Source of the DNA: Karstenula rhodostoma CBS 690.94
Taxonomy: Eukaryota; Ascomycota; Dothideomycetes; Pleosporales; Didymosphaeriaceae
NCBI GenBank assembly: GCA_010093485.1
Contig: MU001512.1
Span: 208,842 to 272,841, forward strand
Direction: 5' to 3'
DNA length: 64,000 nt
In this document: one piece after another, positions 1 through 10,481 of the stretch
Position numbering within the stretch: position 1 is the first letter of the stretch
Layout: the number at the start of each line of letters is the position of its first letter
Program-made: the position numbers and the translations under genes
The notes under the pieces: generated by a model
Database searches by the model: none
Seen by the model: only the letters and a program-made list of their open reading frames with translations
What the model was told of the DNA's origin: nothing

Positions 1-1058
1 CGATTCCAAGGCGACGGCTTTGACTATCGCAGGCCCGTGGTCTCGTACGACAATATCATTGACCTTACCCACGAGGATGCGGGGCCCTCAATGACGCCAA
101 CTCACTCGCAGCAGTCGAGCAGTCGGTCCGCGCGCCCACCGCGCTTCGGACGGGAGATCATCGACGTAGAAGAAGGGGACTCAAGCGGGGCAGCGGCGGC
201 TCCCGAGTCCCCAGAAATACAATTCGTCTCCTCGCGCCGGATCGAACCTGCACAGCCACCGCCCCTTTACGAACTGGACGACGAGGACGAGGACGAGGTG
301 GAATTCGTGCGCGAAAACCCACGACCGGACTCGGAGAGGCGAAGGGAAATCGCCGATGAAGTTACATTTTTGCTCGACGACCCGGCATATCGACCCCGCG
401 TTGGACATCTTAGAGAGCGAGTGCAGCAGATAGCAAGCGATCGCAGGGCCCGAGATGCACAGATAGCGAGGGTGGAGCGCATGTTCGCACAAGCTCGAAA
501 CCGGAGGACTCCGCGTCCAATGGTTCGTGTTCACCAAGGGGAACCACATGCCCTCTCGGTACGGCTGGAAGCGGGTCAGAGGAACGGGCCTGGCAGACAC
601 ATCCACGTCGGATTCATTGCACCGGCCTTGAATTTTGGAGCAGTCGGATTTGACATGGGCTTTGAGAACGGTCCGCCCGAGGCGCCGCCACCGCCTACCT
701 ACAACGCGCCAGCGCCGGCCCCCGAGGGATTTACGAGAAGTCCGCAAGAGGAGCATGTCTTGCTGTGTCCGAATTGCGACGACGAGCTGTGCACTGGCGA
801 CTCGGACCAGAAGCGGCAGGTCTGGCTTGTCAAGGGATGTGGTCACGTACGTACAACAACTTGTTCCAGGCCAGCACAGCACACTAACAATCGCAGGTCT
901 ACTGTGGCGAGTGTATGATGAACCGGCACATCAAGAAGAGCGCAAAAGGCAAGGAGAAACAGGTAGCAGCCCGCACGAAGCCGTTTAAGGAATGCGTGGT
1001 GGAGGGCTGCCAGAAGCGGGTGTCGAGCAAGAACGCCGTAATCCAGGTCTTCTTGTGA
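1..1058 (+). CDS. RING-type zinc-finger protein, 3' part (5' end outside window)
   Basis: Two exons are visible, 1-846 and 897-1058; the 50-bp intron has a GTACGT donor, a CTAAC branch point and a GCAG acceptor. The frame is open from base 1 and no convincing start ATG is seen, so the gene begins upstream of the window. The first ~240 residues are low-complexity and acidic (a run of D/E near codons 90-100). The C-terminus holds a Cys/His ladder: CPNC (Cys codons at 766 and 775), then GCGH, and after the intron YCGEC and a last Cys pair in CVVEGC. This fits a zinc-binding RING-like domain, known in E3 ubiquitin ligases; activity here is inferred. Similar short fungal proteins are often named cell-cycle control or RING-domain protein. 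The intron splits the zinc ladder, so an unspliced reading would lose the domain. Confidence 0.8.
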
Positions 1059-1741
1059 GGTGGTGGTTCCGCCGGACATGACATGCACGACTTTTTATAT
1101 CCGACATACTATCTTGTCACTCCCCTTTTCGGCGCTGTTGTGGTTGGGTTGCATCTTTTTAGCGATACCCGAATCATGCATGCATATCACATTCTGGGGC
1201 GGCTCTCTCTCATTTCCCTTATCCAATGCAGGTTTTTTCTTCGGGTCTGTGGTGGCTTGTTTGGTGTTGACTTGTTAGCCTGAGTCCAGGCAGATGAGGG
1301 GCCTTCCATCTAGTGCTTTTGAAGCTGGTCAGGCACGGTGGCGACACGATGGAGGTAATTGCAGGATCTTATGACTTATCCAGGTAGACAAGAGCATGTC
1401 TATATACATACTAGCTATACCATCTCTCAGACCCTATGTATTCTGCCTTCAGCCGCACCGACGACTTTGCCCTTCCCACTCATCTTTTCCCAATGTCCCC
1501 AGCATCATTTCTCGCCTAAATAACATCCGAGGCACCCACCAGGAACGACGTCCAGCCTCGCTCGTCATCCGCCGCATGCATGACCTCACAGCGCGGACTT
1601 AGCCGCCATTAAGCCCCCCGCCAAGCGCGACCCCTGCGCCGAAAATCTCACGCCGAGGCATCTCAACAGCGTCAACACTGGCTCCTCCCCACGCGTACCC
1701 GACCCGTCCCATCTTTCATCGTCGAGCCAATTGAAGAAGAA
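1059..1741. other. Intergenic, no gene recognised
   Basis: This 683-bp stretch lies between the RING-finger gene stop and the PHS1 start. Short open frames on both strands have no family resemblance. It is pyrimidine-rich toward PHS1, as fungal promoters and 5' leaders often are. Nothing else was identified. Confidence 0.6.
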
Positions 1742-2528
1742 ATGCCGCCCAAGTCGACTTCGGAGCCCAGTGCGGCCGCCATCATGAAGAATCAGTACCT
1801 CGTTAGCTACAATGCCATCAGCGCGACGCTGTGGTTCGGCGTGCTGGCGCGGGTAGTCATGCATGCGGCGGCCGAGGGCGTGGAGAACGGGCGCGTGTAT
1901 GAAGAGTTAGAGAGGTATACGCGGTTGGTGCAGACGGGGGCTGCGCTGGAAGTGGTGCACAGTCTTCTTGGTATGTCGACACCACACAGCATCATACAGC
2001 ATACTTGAGGGGGGAGGGGAGCTGACTTCTGCCAGGCGTCGTGCGCGCGCCGCTCTTCACGACGGCGATGCAGGTCGCCAGCCGCCTACTGCTGGTGTGG
2101 GGCGTGGGCTACCAGTTCCCGCAGACGACAAAGTACAGCCCCGCGTACAGCTCGATGCTGCTGGCGTGGAGTGTGACGGAAGTGATTCGGTACTCGTACT
2201 TTGTGTTTGCGTTGACGGGCGCCGTGCCGAAGCTGTGGACGTGGTTGCGGTAAGCTCCCCCCCAAACCAGTGCATTGTATGGGGAAAGCGAGCTAATGAT
2301 TGGATGCTTGGTAGATATAATACCTTCCTCGTCCTGTACCCGCTCGGCGTCGCAAGCGAAACGTGGTTGATCTACAGAGCTATTCCTCCTGCAAGCAAGC
2401 TGGACGAGAAGTATGGCTGGGCGCTGTGGGCGGTGCTGGCGACGTATATCCCGGGGTTCTACACGCTGTTCACGTACATGCTGAAGCAGAGGAGGAGGAT
2501 TTTGAGGGCGGAGAAGAAGAAGGTGTAG
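1742..2528 (+). CDS. PHS1: Very-long-chain (3R)-3-hydroxyacyl-CoA dehydratase (PTPLA/HACD family)
   Basis: Exons 1742-1970, 2036-2249 and 2315-2528 join in frame to 218 residues, the usual size for yeast Phs1. Both introns are 65 bp with GTATGT or GTAAGC donors and CAG or TAG acceptors. The enzyme performs the third step of the microsomal fatty-acid elongation cycle, removing water from 3-hydroxyacyl-CoA, in the ER membrane. Several hydrophobic helices are visible and the C-terminus is basic (KQRRR, ending EKKKV), consistent with an ER protein. The family's catalytic Tyr and Glu, seven residues apart, are present as Y156 and E163 in the YPLGVASE motif of the last exon. The start is the first in-frame ATG with a coherent N-terminus. 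It is a housekeeping gene with no oddities. Confidence 0.93.
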
Positions 2529-3680
2529 AGGGGTATGGTGGCTTTGGGGGAGTGGGTCCGGCATGGAGAGGAAAAGCTCGAAGTCACGGCTCAATCGCGT
2601 AAGCGTCGAACCAGAGAGTTCTAGAAGACGGAGCAGAAGCGAGAAGGGCAAGGCAATGTCAGATTGCTCGTACAGGCGTCTCCGCTGTTGGGAGAGATGG
2701 CATGTCATCTGTCTCTGTCCTAAAAACCACGGAACTAAACATAATACGATATATCAGTGACTTGGTAACCACTCTATGTGCGTGCGTTTGTACCACAACC
2801 CGACATGCAATAGTATCTTGGATACAGCTCCACTTCCACGGCCTCGCCCGACGCCCAAAAGCTGTGCTAAATGCACACAGTTCACGCCGCGGGGCTGCCG
2901 TACTACTCGGACCGACATCGACACGGGCATTTGCGGAATGGCACAGGCATGAGATGGCGGGATGTATGCCACCTTCCAGATATTGGCGTACATCATTTGG
3001 GGCGATTGGTCGTGGTAGAAGGTGTGCTTGAGGGATGCTTAAAGCTTATGCTGGAATGGAAGGCAGCTTCCAGCAACCTGGGTATCGGGTGGTGGCCTTG
3101 TTTACCCGTATGATGATTCTTCGCAGATGTTTGTACACTCTAGCGAAACAGTACTCTCATGTCTACCGTCAACTTCACATACTACTCCACCAGGTTTCCA
3201 GGGCCCGCATCGCAAGATCGCCGCCATGGATAAAGCAGACCAAAGACAAGGCAAGCCACACGTGCCCATCAAATCCCACACGCAAACAACGCTCCCCCGA
3301 CATGCTCACAATGCTCCCACGGAGGCTACCCCGGAAAGTGGATGCCCGCGCCTTGGCAGCCCAGCTTACTTCCTCTCGGCCCGACATCGCACCACTCCCA
3401 CATCCCCCGACTGTACCGCTCCTCCACGTCAACAGCATCCTCGCGCGCGATCGGCAGGCCTGCGCGCATGTTTCCTGCCCGCTTTGCGGGGAATCTGCAC
3501 GCCTCTGGCAGGTGCCCAAACGGCGCGCGTGGTGGCGGCTTAGAGTGAACCATGCAGCTCCGCGTGCAGCAGAGGCTCCTCGGCGCAGTCCCTGGTATAT
3601 AAAGAGCGGGAGATGGTACGGCGGGGAATGTACAGCTATACTCTTCACCTGAGACTCTGAGAATCGAGCGTCGAGACATC
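2529..3680. other. Intergenic, promoter region of the GH31 gene
   Basis: This 1.15-kb stretch lies between PHS1 and the glucosidase gene. Several overlapping open frames between 3035 and 3680 on both strands show no domain and different composition in each frame, so I treat them as chance. A TATA box lies at its right end. Confidence 0.55.
3596..3603 (+). promoter_or_regulatory. TATA box of the GH31 glucosidase gene
   Basis: TATATAAA lies 78 bp upstream of the glucosidase ATG, a normal distance for a fungal core promoter. No other control site was identified with confidence. Confidence 0.6.
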
Positions 3681-6600
3681 ATGAGGTTCTCTACCGTGCC
3701 GGTCCTGGGACTAGCGGGCTCGTCTTGCGCGACCGCTCTTGCGAGACGTCAGGCGGGCTCGTTGGAGAACTGCCCTGGGTATGCGGCGAGCAGTGTGAAA
3801 GAGGAGGGCGCGAGACTTACCGCGGATCTGAGTCTCGCGGGGGACGCGTGTAATGCGTACGGCGAGGATTTGACCAATCTGAAGCTGGAGGTCGAGTACC
3901 AGACTGGTGGGTTACCTTGTGCGCTCAATTGATCCCGCTAACGTATGTATAGAGAACCGCCTGCACGTCAAGATCTACGATGTCGACGAGCAGGTGTACC
4001 AGGTGCCCGAGAGCGTGTTCCCCCGGCCTGACAGCGAGGGCTGCGAGGCGGAGGAGTCGGCGTTGGCGTTCCAGTGGACCGAGACGCCGTTCTCGTTCAG
4101 GGTTGTGAGGAAGAGCACGAATGAAACGCTGTTCGATACTTCGGCGGCTAGCCTGGTGTTCGAGAGCCAGTATCTGAGAGTGAGGACGAGTCTGCCTGAC
4201 GCGCCGCATCTGTATGGCTTGGGCGAACACACGGATCCCTTCCAGCTGAACACCACAAACTACACCAGGACGGTATGTTCAAGTCAGTCCATGTGTGGTT
4301 GTGTGTCTGACTCAAGCAGCTCTGGAACCGCGATGCATACGGCGTCCCCGGAGGAACTAACCTCTACGGACACCACCCAATCTACTTTGACCACCGCGGC
4401 GCTTCTGGCACGCACGGCGTCTTCCTGCTGAGCTCCAGCGGTATGGACATCAAGATCGACAACACGGACGGCCAGTTCCTCGAGTACAATGCCCTCGGCG
4501 GCGTTCTCGATTTCTACTTCATCGCGGGCCCCACGCCCAAGGACGTCGCGGTGCAGTACTCCGAGATCGTCGGGAAGCCTGTCATGCAGCCGTACTGGGG
4601 CTTCGGGTTCCACCAGTGCAGGTACGGGTATAGGGATGTGTATGCTGTGGCGGAGGTTGTGGCCAACTACTCGGCTGCGGGGATTCCGCTTGAGGTGGGT
4701 ATTTCGTCGCATGGGCGAAATGCAGTGCTGACGATCGCAGACAATGTGGACTGATATCGACTACATGGAGCTCCGCCGCGTGTTTACTCTGGACCCTGAA
4801 AGGTTCCCGCTCGAGAAGGTCAGGGAGCTTGTTAGCTACTTGCACGAGCACCAGCAGCAGTACATTGTCATGGTTGACCCTGCGACGTGGCGTGGCGACT
4901 ATGAAGCGTACAACGAGGGCGTCAGCCGCGATATCTTTCAGAAGACGCCAAATGGCACGATATACGTGGGCGCGGTAAGTTCAATCTGGATCGCTTTAGG
5001 CTGGTTTGTACTGACATAGCGATTGTAGGTATGGCCCGGACCTGCGGTCTTCCCGGACTGGTTCCACCCGTCTACTCAAGGATACTGGGATGACCAGTTC
5101 CTGGAGTTCTTCGACGCTGACACGGGCGTTGACATTGACGCGCTCTGGATCGACATGAACGAGGCGGCCAACTTCTGCCCGTACCCCTGCGCTGACCCTG
5201 ATGGTACGCTGTAGACTCCACTGTCCTGAACGTATATACTAACGTATCGACCCAGCATTTGCAAACAAGTCAGGAAACCCTCCTAAACCACCGCCAGTAC
5301 GCGATAACTCTGGACGCCCGATTGCAGGTTTCCCCGAGGACTTCCAACCCCCAGCAACTTCGCAGCGTCTTCTGGTGCGCCAGGAGAATGGAACCGACCA
5401 GTGGCTTGGTCTGCCTGGACGAGATCTTATTAACCCTGAGTACAAGATCCAGAATGCTGCGGGCTCGATCAGCAACTTGACTGCGCCCACCGACATTGTG
5501 AACTATGACGGCACTCACCAGTATGACACGCACAACCTGTACGGCACCATGATGTCGATCGCGTCGCGCCACGCTCTGCTTGCTCGCAGGCCAGAGCGCC
5601 GCCCGCTGGTCATCACCCGGTCTACGGTAAGTCATGAGCATGCGTGAATGCCAAACGCTTCTAACATGTTTTATAGTACGCCGGCGCCGGTTCACACGTA
5701 GGAAAGTGGCTCGGAGACAACCTGTCCACCTGGCACCATTACCGCAACTCCATCAGCGGCATCCTCCAATTTGCCTCCATCTTCCAGATCCCCATGGTCG
5801 GCGCTGATGTGTGCGGCTTCGGCGACAACACGACCGAGACGCTGTGCTCGCGCTGGGCCTGGCTGGGCGCTTTCTACCCCTTCTTCCGGTGCGTTCGCCC
5901 CTTGCCACCCCTCTGCATCCCGTGCTAACGTCCCCCATCAGAAACCACAACGGCTTCGACAGCATCGCGCAGGAATTCTACATCTGGCCCACCGTCACCG
6001 AGGCTAGCAAGAACGCCATCACCACGCGCTACCGCCTCCTCGACTACATCTACACGGCGCTGCACAAGCAGAGCGAAACAGGCCTGCCCCTGCTCAACCC
6101 CCTGTTCTTCCACTACCCCTCTGACCTCGCCACCGCGCCCATAGACCTGCAATTCTTCTTCGGCGACGCGCTGCTCGTTTCCCCCGTCACCGAGGAGAAC
6201 AGCACCGACGTAAGCATCTACCTCCCCAAAGATACCTTCTACGACTTCTTCACGCACGAGAAAATCGAGGGCCAGGGCGCCTGGGTCAATCTTACCGACG
6301 TCGCCTTCACGACCATCCCGCTGCATATCCGCGCCGGGTCCATCGTCCCGCTGCGCGCCGAGTCGGCGAATACCACGACCGAGTTGCGGAAGAAGGACTT
6401 CGTGCTGCTTGTCGCTGTGGACGGCGCGGGGCGCGCCAGCGGCGAGTTGTATCTTGATGAAGGGGATGCCGTGGAGCAGCTTGAGACTAGTCTTATTACG
6501 TTCACGTACGACAATGGGCAGTTGAGCGTGGGCGGGCGCTTTGGGTATGCGACTGAGCTCGTTGTGAAGGAGGTTACTGTGCTTGGTGGGGGCGCGACGG

Positions 6601-6686
6601 GCGGGTATGCCACTGATGAGGGCGGCGCTGGTAGGACGTTCGAGGGGGCGATTAGTCTGCGTCAGGGGTCGGTGCATAGCTTTTAG
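3681..6686 (+). CDS. agdC: Secreted GH31 alpha/beta-glucosidase (agdC-like)
   Basis: Eight exons (3681-3906, 3953-4272, 4320-4694, 4741-4974, 5029-5203, 5256-5626, 5677-5888, 5942-6686) join in frame to 885 residues, close to Aspergillus agdC. Introns are 46-54 bp. The N-terminus is a signal peptide (hydrophobic core, then ATALARRQ). A GH31 N-terminal domain precedes the (beta/alpha)8 barrel. The nucleophile lies in WIDMNE (D427) and the probable acid/base in WLGDN (D581). GADVCGFG and a C-terminal beta-sandwich follow. Many NxT/NxS sites suit a glycosylated extracellular enzyme. It should release glucose from the non-reducing ends of alpha-glucans or cellobiose-type glucosides. The agdC label rests on overall layout and motifs; other GH31 subtypes are possible. 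Confidence 0.93.
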
Positions 6687-6876
6687 TGTGCTGGGAGGTA
6701 GAGCGGAGTGGTTTGTCACATGGTGAAGCATAATCCAAAAAGTTGAAATACATTAAACCGTTACTATCCGTATCTTCTCTTGACCGTATCTTTAAAACCA
6801 TCGCTCAGTATAGCATTATTACATTAAACATTGTATCATAAACACTACCATATCCCGTGCTCTTGGTACTCCTCTC

Positions 6877-9832
6877 TTACACCATCATCACCGCCCACCC
6901 ACCAAGCACTACCACACCAACCCCCCAGCGCACGCTGCGCTTCCCCGCCGCACTGTCGTTCGTAGGCGCAGGCGCAGGCGGCACGCTCTCCGTCGCCGAC
7001 GTGCTGTTCGCTGACTCCGAAGCGCTCGGGCTTTGCTCACGAGAGGTGGTGGTTCTTGGGGTGGCAACGCTTGGGGTAGCTGCACTGGCTGTTGTCTCGA
7101 TACCGGACGCAGCCCCATCGGTCGTGGAAATATATGTAACCGCGTCGGCTGTCAGTGTTGTCCCGTCGCTTATTAGTGTTGTCTCGCCGTTTATTAGTGT
7201 TGTCCCTCCCACCGTCACCACCACCTCCACACTCGTCCCACCCGTTACTTCCGGCACACCCACCGTCACCGTCCCGCCGCTCACAAGCGTTGTACCGCCG
7301 TTTATTAGTGTTGTCCCGCCGTTTACCAGTGTTGTACCGCCGTTTACCAGCGCTGTCCCTCCCACCGTCACCACCGTCCCCGTCCCCTGCGCATCAAACT
7401 CAACCCGCGTGCCGCCCAACACAGTAGTCTCCCCATTGGCCAGCGTACCCGTCGCGCCGCCAACAGTAACAACACCGCCTGGGACGAGCGTCTGCGTGCC
7501 GATTATTACAACCGTCGTGCTTGGGCTGCCGGGCTCCGCGGGGCGGACGGTGGGTTGGAGTGTTGTTTCTGGCGGTGGGGCGGGGTTGCTGGATACCGGG
7601 TTTTGTGGGGCGGGATTGCTGAGGGTGTTGGGGTTCGGATTGGAGATGCTTGGGATGGGTGCGACTGGGGTGGATATGGCGGGTTGAGGTTGAGAGGATG
7701 GGTTGGAGGGCGCAAGGGCGCTGGGCTGCTCGGGGGTGGTTGGTTGTGGCCGGGTTGGCTGCGGTTGCGGTTGCGTGGGTGGGGGCTGGGGGTTGCTTGG
7801 CGGAGGGAGTTGAGGGTCGCTGGGTTGTTCGGGGTTGCTTGGTTGAGGGTTTTGAGGGTCGCTGGGCGCAGGTGTCTGAGAGTTGCTGGGCGCGGATGGT
7901 TGAGGGTCGCTGGGCGCAGGTGTTTGAGGGTTGCTAGGGGCAGACGGTTGAGGGTTGATGGGCGCGGATGGTTGAAGGTTGCTGGGCGTAGGTGTCTGAG
8001 GGTTGCTAGGGGTAGATGGTTGAGGGTCGCTGGGAGCAGGTGTTTGAGGGTTGCTGGGGGCAGATGGTTGAGGATTAATGGGCGCGGATGGTTGAGGGTC
8101 GCTGGGCGCAGATGGTTGAGGGTTGATAGGAGTCTGGCTTTGCGTAGGACCAGGCGCAGGATCTGTGGGCTGGACAGTGGGCGCTGGCTCGCTCACACTG
8201 GGATCTTGGGGAGCGCTCGGTGCAGGTGTTTGCGAAGCGCTGGGGGTAGGATCCTGGGGTGCCGTGGGGTCGCCTTGGGTTGGGTCTGCTTGCTGGGATG
8301 TAGGGCCTGCTTGCTGGGATGTAGGGCCTGCTTGCTGGGATGTAGGGCCTGCTTGCTGGGATGTAGGGCCTGCTTGCTGGGATGTAGGATCTGGCTGCTG
8401 CGATGTAGGATCTGCCTGAGTAGGTTCAGGAGTCTCCGACGGGGCCGGGTCGACTTGTGTTGGTTCTGGGTTCGCTGAGGACGTCGGGTCGGCCTGGGAA
8501 GGCGCGGGCTCAGACGTGGGGTCGGGTGTCTCCGAAGCCGTTGTCGGAACCAGTGCAGTCCCTCGCTTCAAAGTCTTCGGAGGGTCATAGAAGCCTCCAT
8601 ATACAGGCAGGCAGTCGGACCATGCTGGTTGCAGTTCTTGAATCTTCGTCGGCAGCGCAATGACAGGGTGGCACGGGTCGCCTGCAGCGTCTCCCCCGGC
8701 GTTGGAAGGATTGTTGGCAAACCAGGAGTAGCCGTCAATGGTGGAGCAGTCCTGCGCGACATCCGCAACCGTCAGCTGCGACGGCGTGCGCGTCGTGACA
8801 TCGAAGGCTGTTGTGGTGTATGGCGTGCCATCTCGACTGGTACCGGTGACGGTGCACGTTGCCCTCGTCACCTGAGGGAACATGGTGCTGATCTCCGTGG
8901 GATCAAAGGCGACGGTCGTATTGTAGACTTCCGAACCGACGGGTCCACACCAGTTGTGGGCAGTGAGTGAAGTGAAGCCAAGATAGATACTCGGAGAGGT
9001 GAAAGTAAAGCCATTGTCGTCGACATAGGTTCCCTCTGTGATCGGCAATCCTGTGACCACGGCAGTAGCATCTCCAGGGAGACCAGTGACACTCGGCGTC
9101 GGATCTGCGGTCGCCGTGGGCCAGAAGTAGAGTTGGATCGTCGGGTCTGCAAATGTACACCGTCCGCAGCAGGGCGCCTCCAATGAGACAAGATAGGCGG
9201 CATCCAACGGGTAGGTGTAGGTCGAAGTCCAGTACTGCTGGCTTGTCACAACGGTGCTCAGGCTGCCCGTTCCGCGGACACCGGAGAACCATGTGCGTGT
9301 GCTTGTCGTCCATACAGTAGTACTAGCAGAACCGATACTATCCCAGGTGCTATCCCATTGTGCCTCGCAGTAGGATGCAAGGCACGCATCCGTGAGGTAG
9401 TAAAACTTGTCATACACCTCGCGGGACTGTGCGGACTGGCAGGTCTCCGTGAAGGTCGCAAAGGGGCGATATGGAAAGTCTCCTGGATAGGATGTTATTG
9501 GGCATGTACCGTTGCCACTTGCTGAGGCCGTGGGTATCGGTGCGGTTGTGATGGTTGCTGCGCCAGAGCTAGAACTGGCGGTAGCTGTTTTTGTAGATGC
9601 GGTGGTACTGGATGCGAAACTGGAGTTGGAAACGCCTGACAGAATTCAGTATTGGCTACATTCCTCGACGCCATAGGAAAGATGAGTTCGAAATTCATGC
9701 TCTGCAAGCCTGAAAAACATGGGGCGTGAATGGCTGGTACGTACCTTGTCGTGGGACCACCGCTGGTTGAGGGATGCGGTATGCAGCGATGGAAGGAAGG
9801 ACCGCCAGTCCTAGCGAAATCAACCGGATCAT
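6877..9832 (-). CDS. Mucin-like cell-wall/surface protein, probably GPI-anchored, with tandem repeats
   Basis: On the minus strand, exon 1 is 9832-9745 and exon 2 is 9635-6877; the 109-bp intron has a GTACGT donor and CAG acceptor. The product is 948 residues. Residues 1-17 are a signal peptide (MIRLISLGLAVLP...), followed by a Ser/Thr-rich spacer and a Cys-containing globular part of ~250 residues. The centre is almost wholly Pro/Ser/Gln repeats: six 7-residue QQAGPTS-like units, then about a dozen 8-residue units of the SDPQPSAP/SNPQTPAP kind. A third block of TTLVNGG-like 7-mers lies nearer the C-terminus. The protein ends in a short hydrophobic tail (SVRWGVGVVVLGGWAVMMV) after a small-residue stretch, as expected for GPI addition. 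Role unknown; a wall or adhesive surface protein is likely. Repeat number probably varies between strains. Confidence 0.8.
7150..7365 (-). repeat. 21-bp coding repeats (TTLVNGG-type)
   Basis: Imperfect 21-bp units encode seven-residue TTL(V/I)NGG or TTLVSGG repeats near the C-terminal third of the mucin-like protein. Unit variants lie side by side and separated by short diverged spacers. Confidence 0.7.
7835..8130 (-). repeat. 24-bp coding minisatellite (SDPQPSAP / SNPQTPAP units)
   Basis: About a dozen imperfect 24-bp units encode 8-residue Pro/Ser/Gln repeats in the centre of the mucin-like protein. The plus strand is G-rich (TTGAGGGTCGCTGGGCGCAG-like). Confidence 0.75.
8287..8412 (-). repeat. 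21-bp coding minisatellite (QQAGPTS units)
   Basis: Six consecutive 21-bp units encode a seven-residue repeat. The first four are identical and the last two carry small changes. Such uniformity suggests recent expansion or ongoing homogenisation. Confidence 0.85.
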
Positions 9833-10481
9833 GTTGGCAATAGATACCGTTGCGATTCACTTGACGATACTGGAACTGGGCGCGCGTACGCTTTATGGCC
9901 ACAGGCGCTAGCAGACATGATTTAGGACCTCCATCAAATCATGGCTCATTCCGTCGCCTGCTGGTCAGCAAAACGGCAACATGGTGCGATTGAGAAATCC
10001 TGCACATGCTGCTGACCAAACCCCTGTGGGTTGTGGGGAGGTTTGGGGGCTGAGGCTCCAAGACGGCATAGCACAGCGCTAGAGGCGGCACGATGGAGCC
10101 GGCACAACCCTCATGCGGAATAGATCTTGCGACAACGGTATGGTTTTCCTTGAATGATCAGGTGAATAAGCATCTAGGCGTCGACCTTGTCTGTTGCCGA
10201 GATATTTGTTCAGTCCAAATTTTCATTTCAGGGCAAACCCCCGCTCAGCCATTGGCAGACAATAGCACTCGTCGCGCTCGACCTACTACCTAACCTGGAT
10301 CTCGGAAGTAGGAACCGCAAGCTGACGATCGCGTGGCATCCTCCGATCGTCTCTTCGTATCCTGCCTCGAACCAACACATCCTCTGGCCGAGAGCGGGGC
10401 CGCGTGTCTTACACTGTTCGTCAATAGATCTTGCATCCATCAACACTGCTACAACCTGCGGCCATTATTGTTGATGGGGAG
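9833..10481. other. Intergenic region between divergently transcribed genes
   Basis: This 650-bp region is shared upstream DNA of the mucin-like gene (leftward) and the pepsin-fold gene (rightward). No gene was identified. An additional 5' exon of the pepsin-fold gene carrying a signal peptide may lie here, but I could not find one. Confidence 0.5.

Noticed and set aside
181..1058. Minus- and plus-strand alternative frames over the RING-finger gene
   Set aside because: They do not carry the Cys/His ladder and run across its intron.
2109..2708. Minus-strand frame of 199 codons across PHS1
   Set aside because: Crosses PHS1 exons and introns; PHS1 has catalytic residues and consistent splicing.
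3035..3660. Overlapping frames upstream of the GH31 gene
   Set aside because: Several frames are open at once because stops are rare in GC-rich promoter DNA; none has a recognisable domain.
5925..6731. Minus-strand frame of 268 codons under the last glucosidase exon
   Set aside because: Shadow of a GC-rich coding exon; no motif or plausible start context.
7555..8478. Plus-strand frame of 307 codons rich in W, R, G and L
   Set aside because: It is the reverse complement of the Pro/Ser repeat arrays of the mucin-like gene; the minus-strand frame has a signal peptide, intron and GPI-like tail.
10093..10293. A 66-codon frame as the first exon of the pepsin-fold gene
   Set aside because: It has no signal peptide and no splice donor that joins in frame with the following exon.
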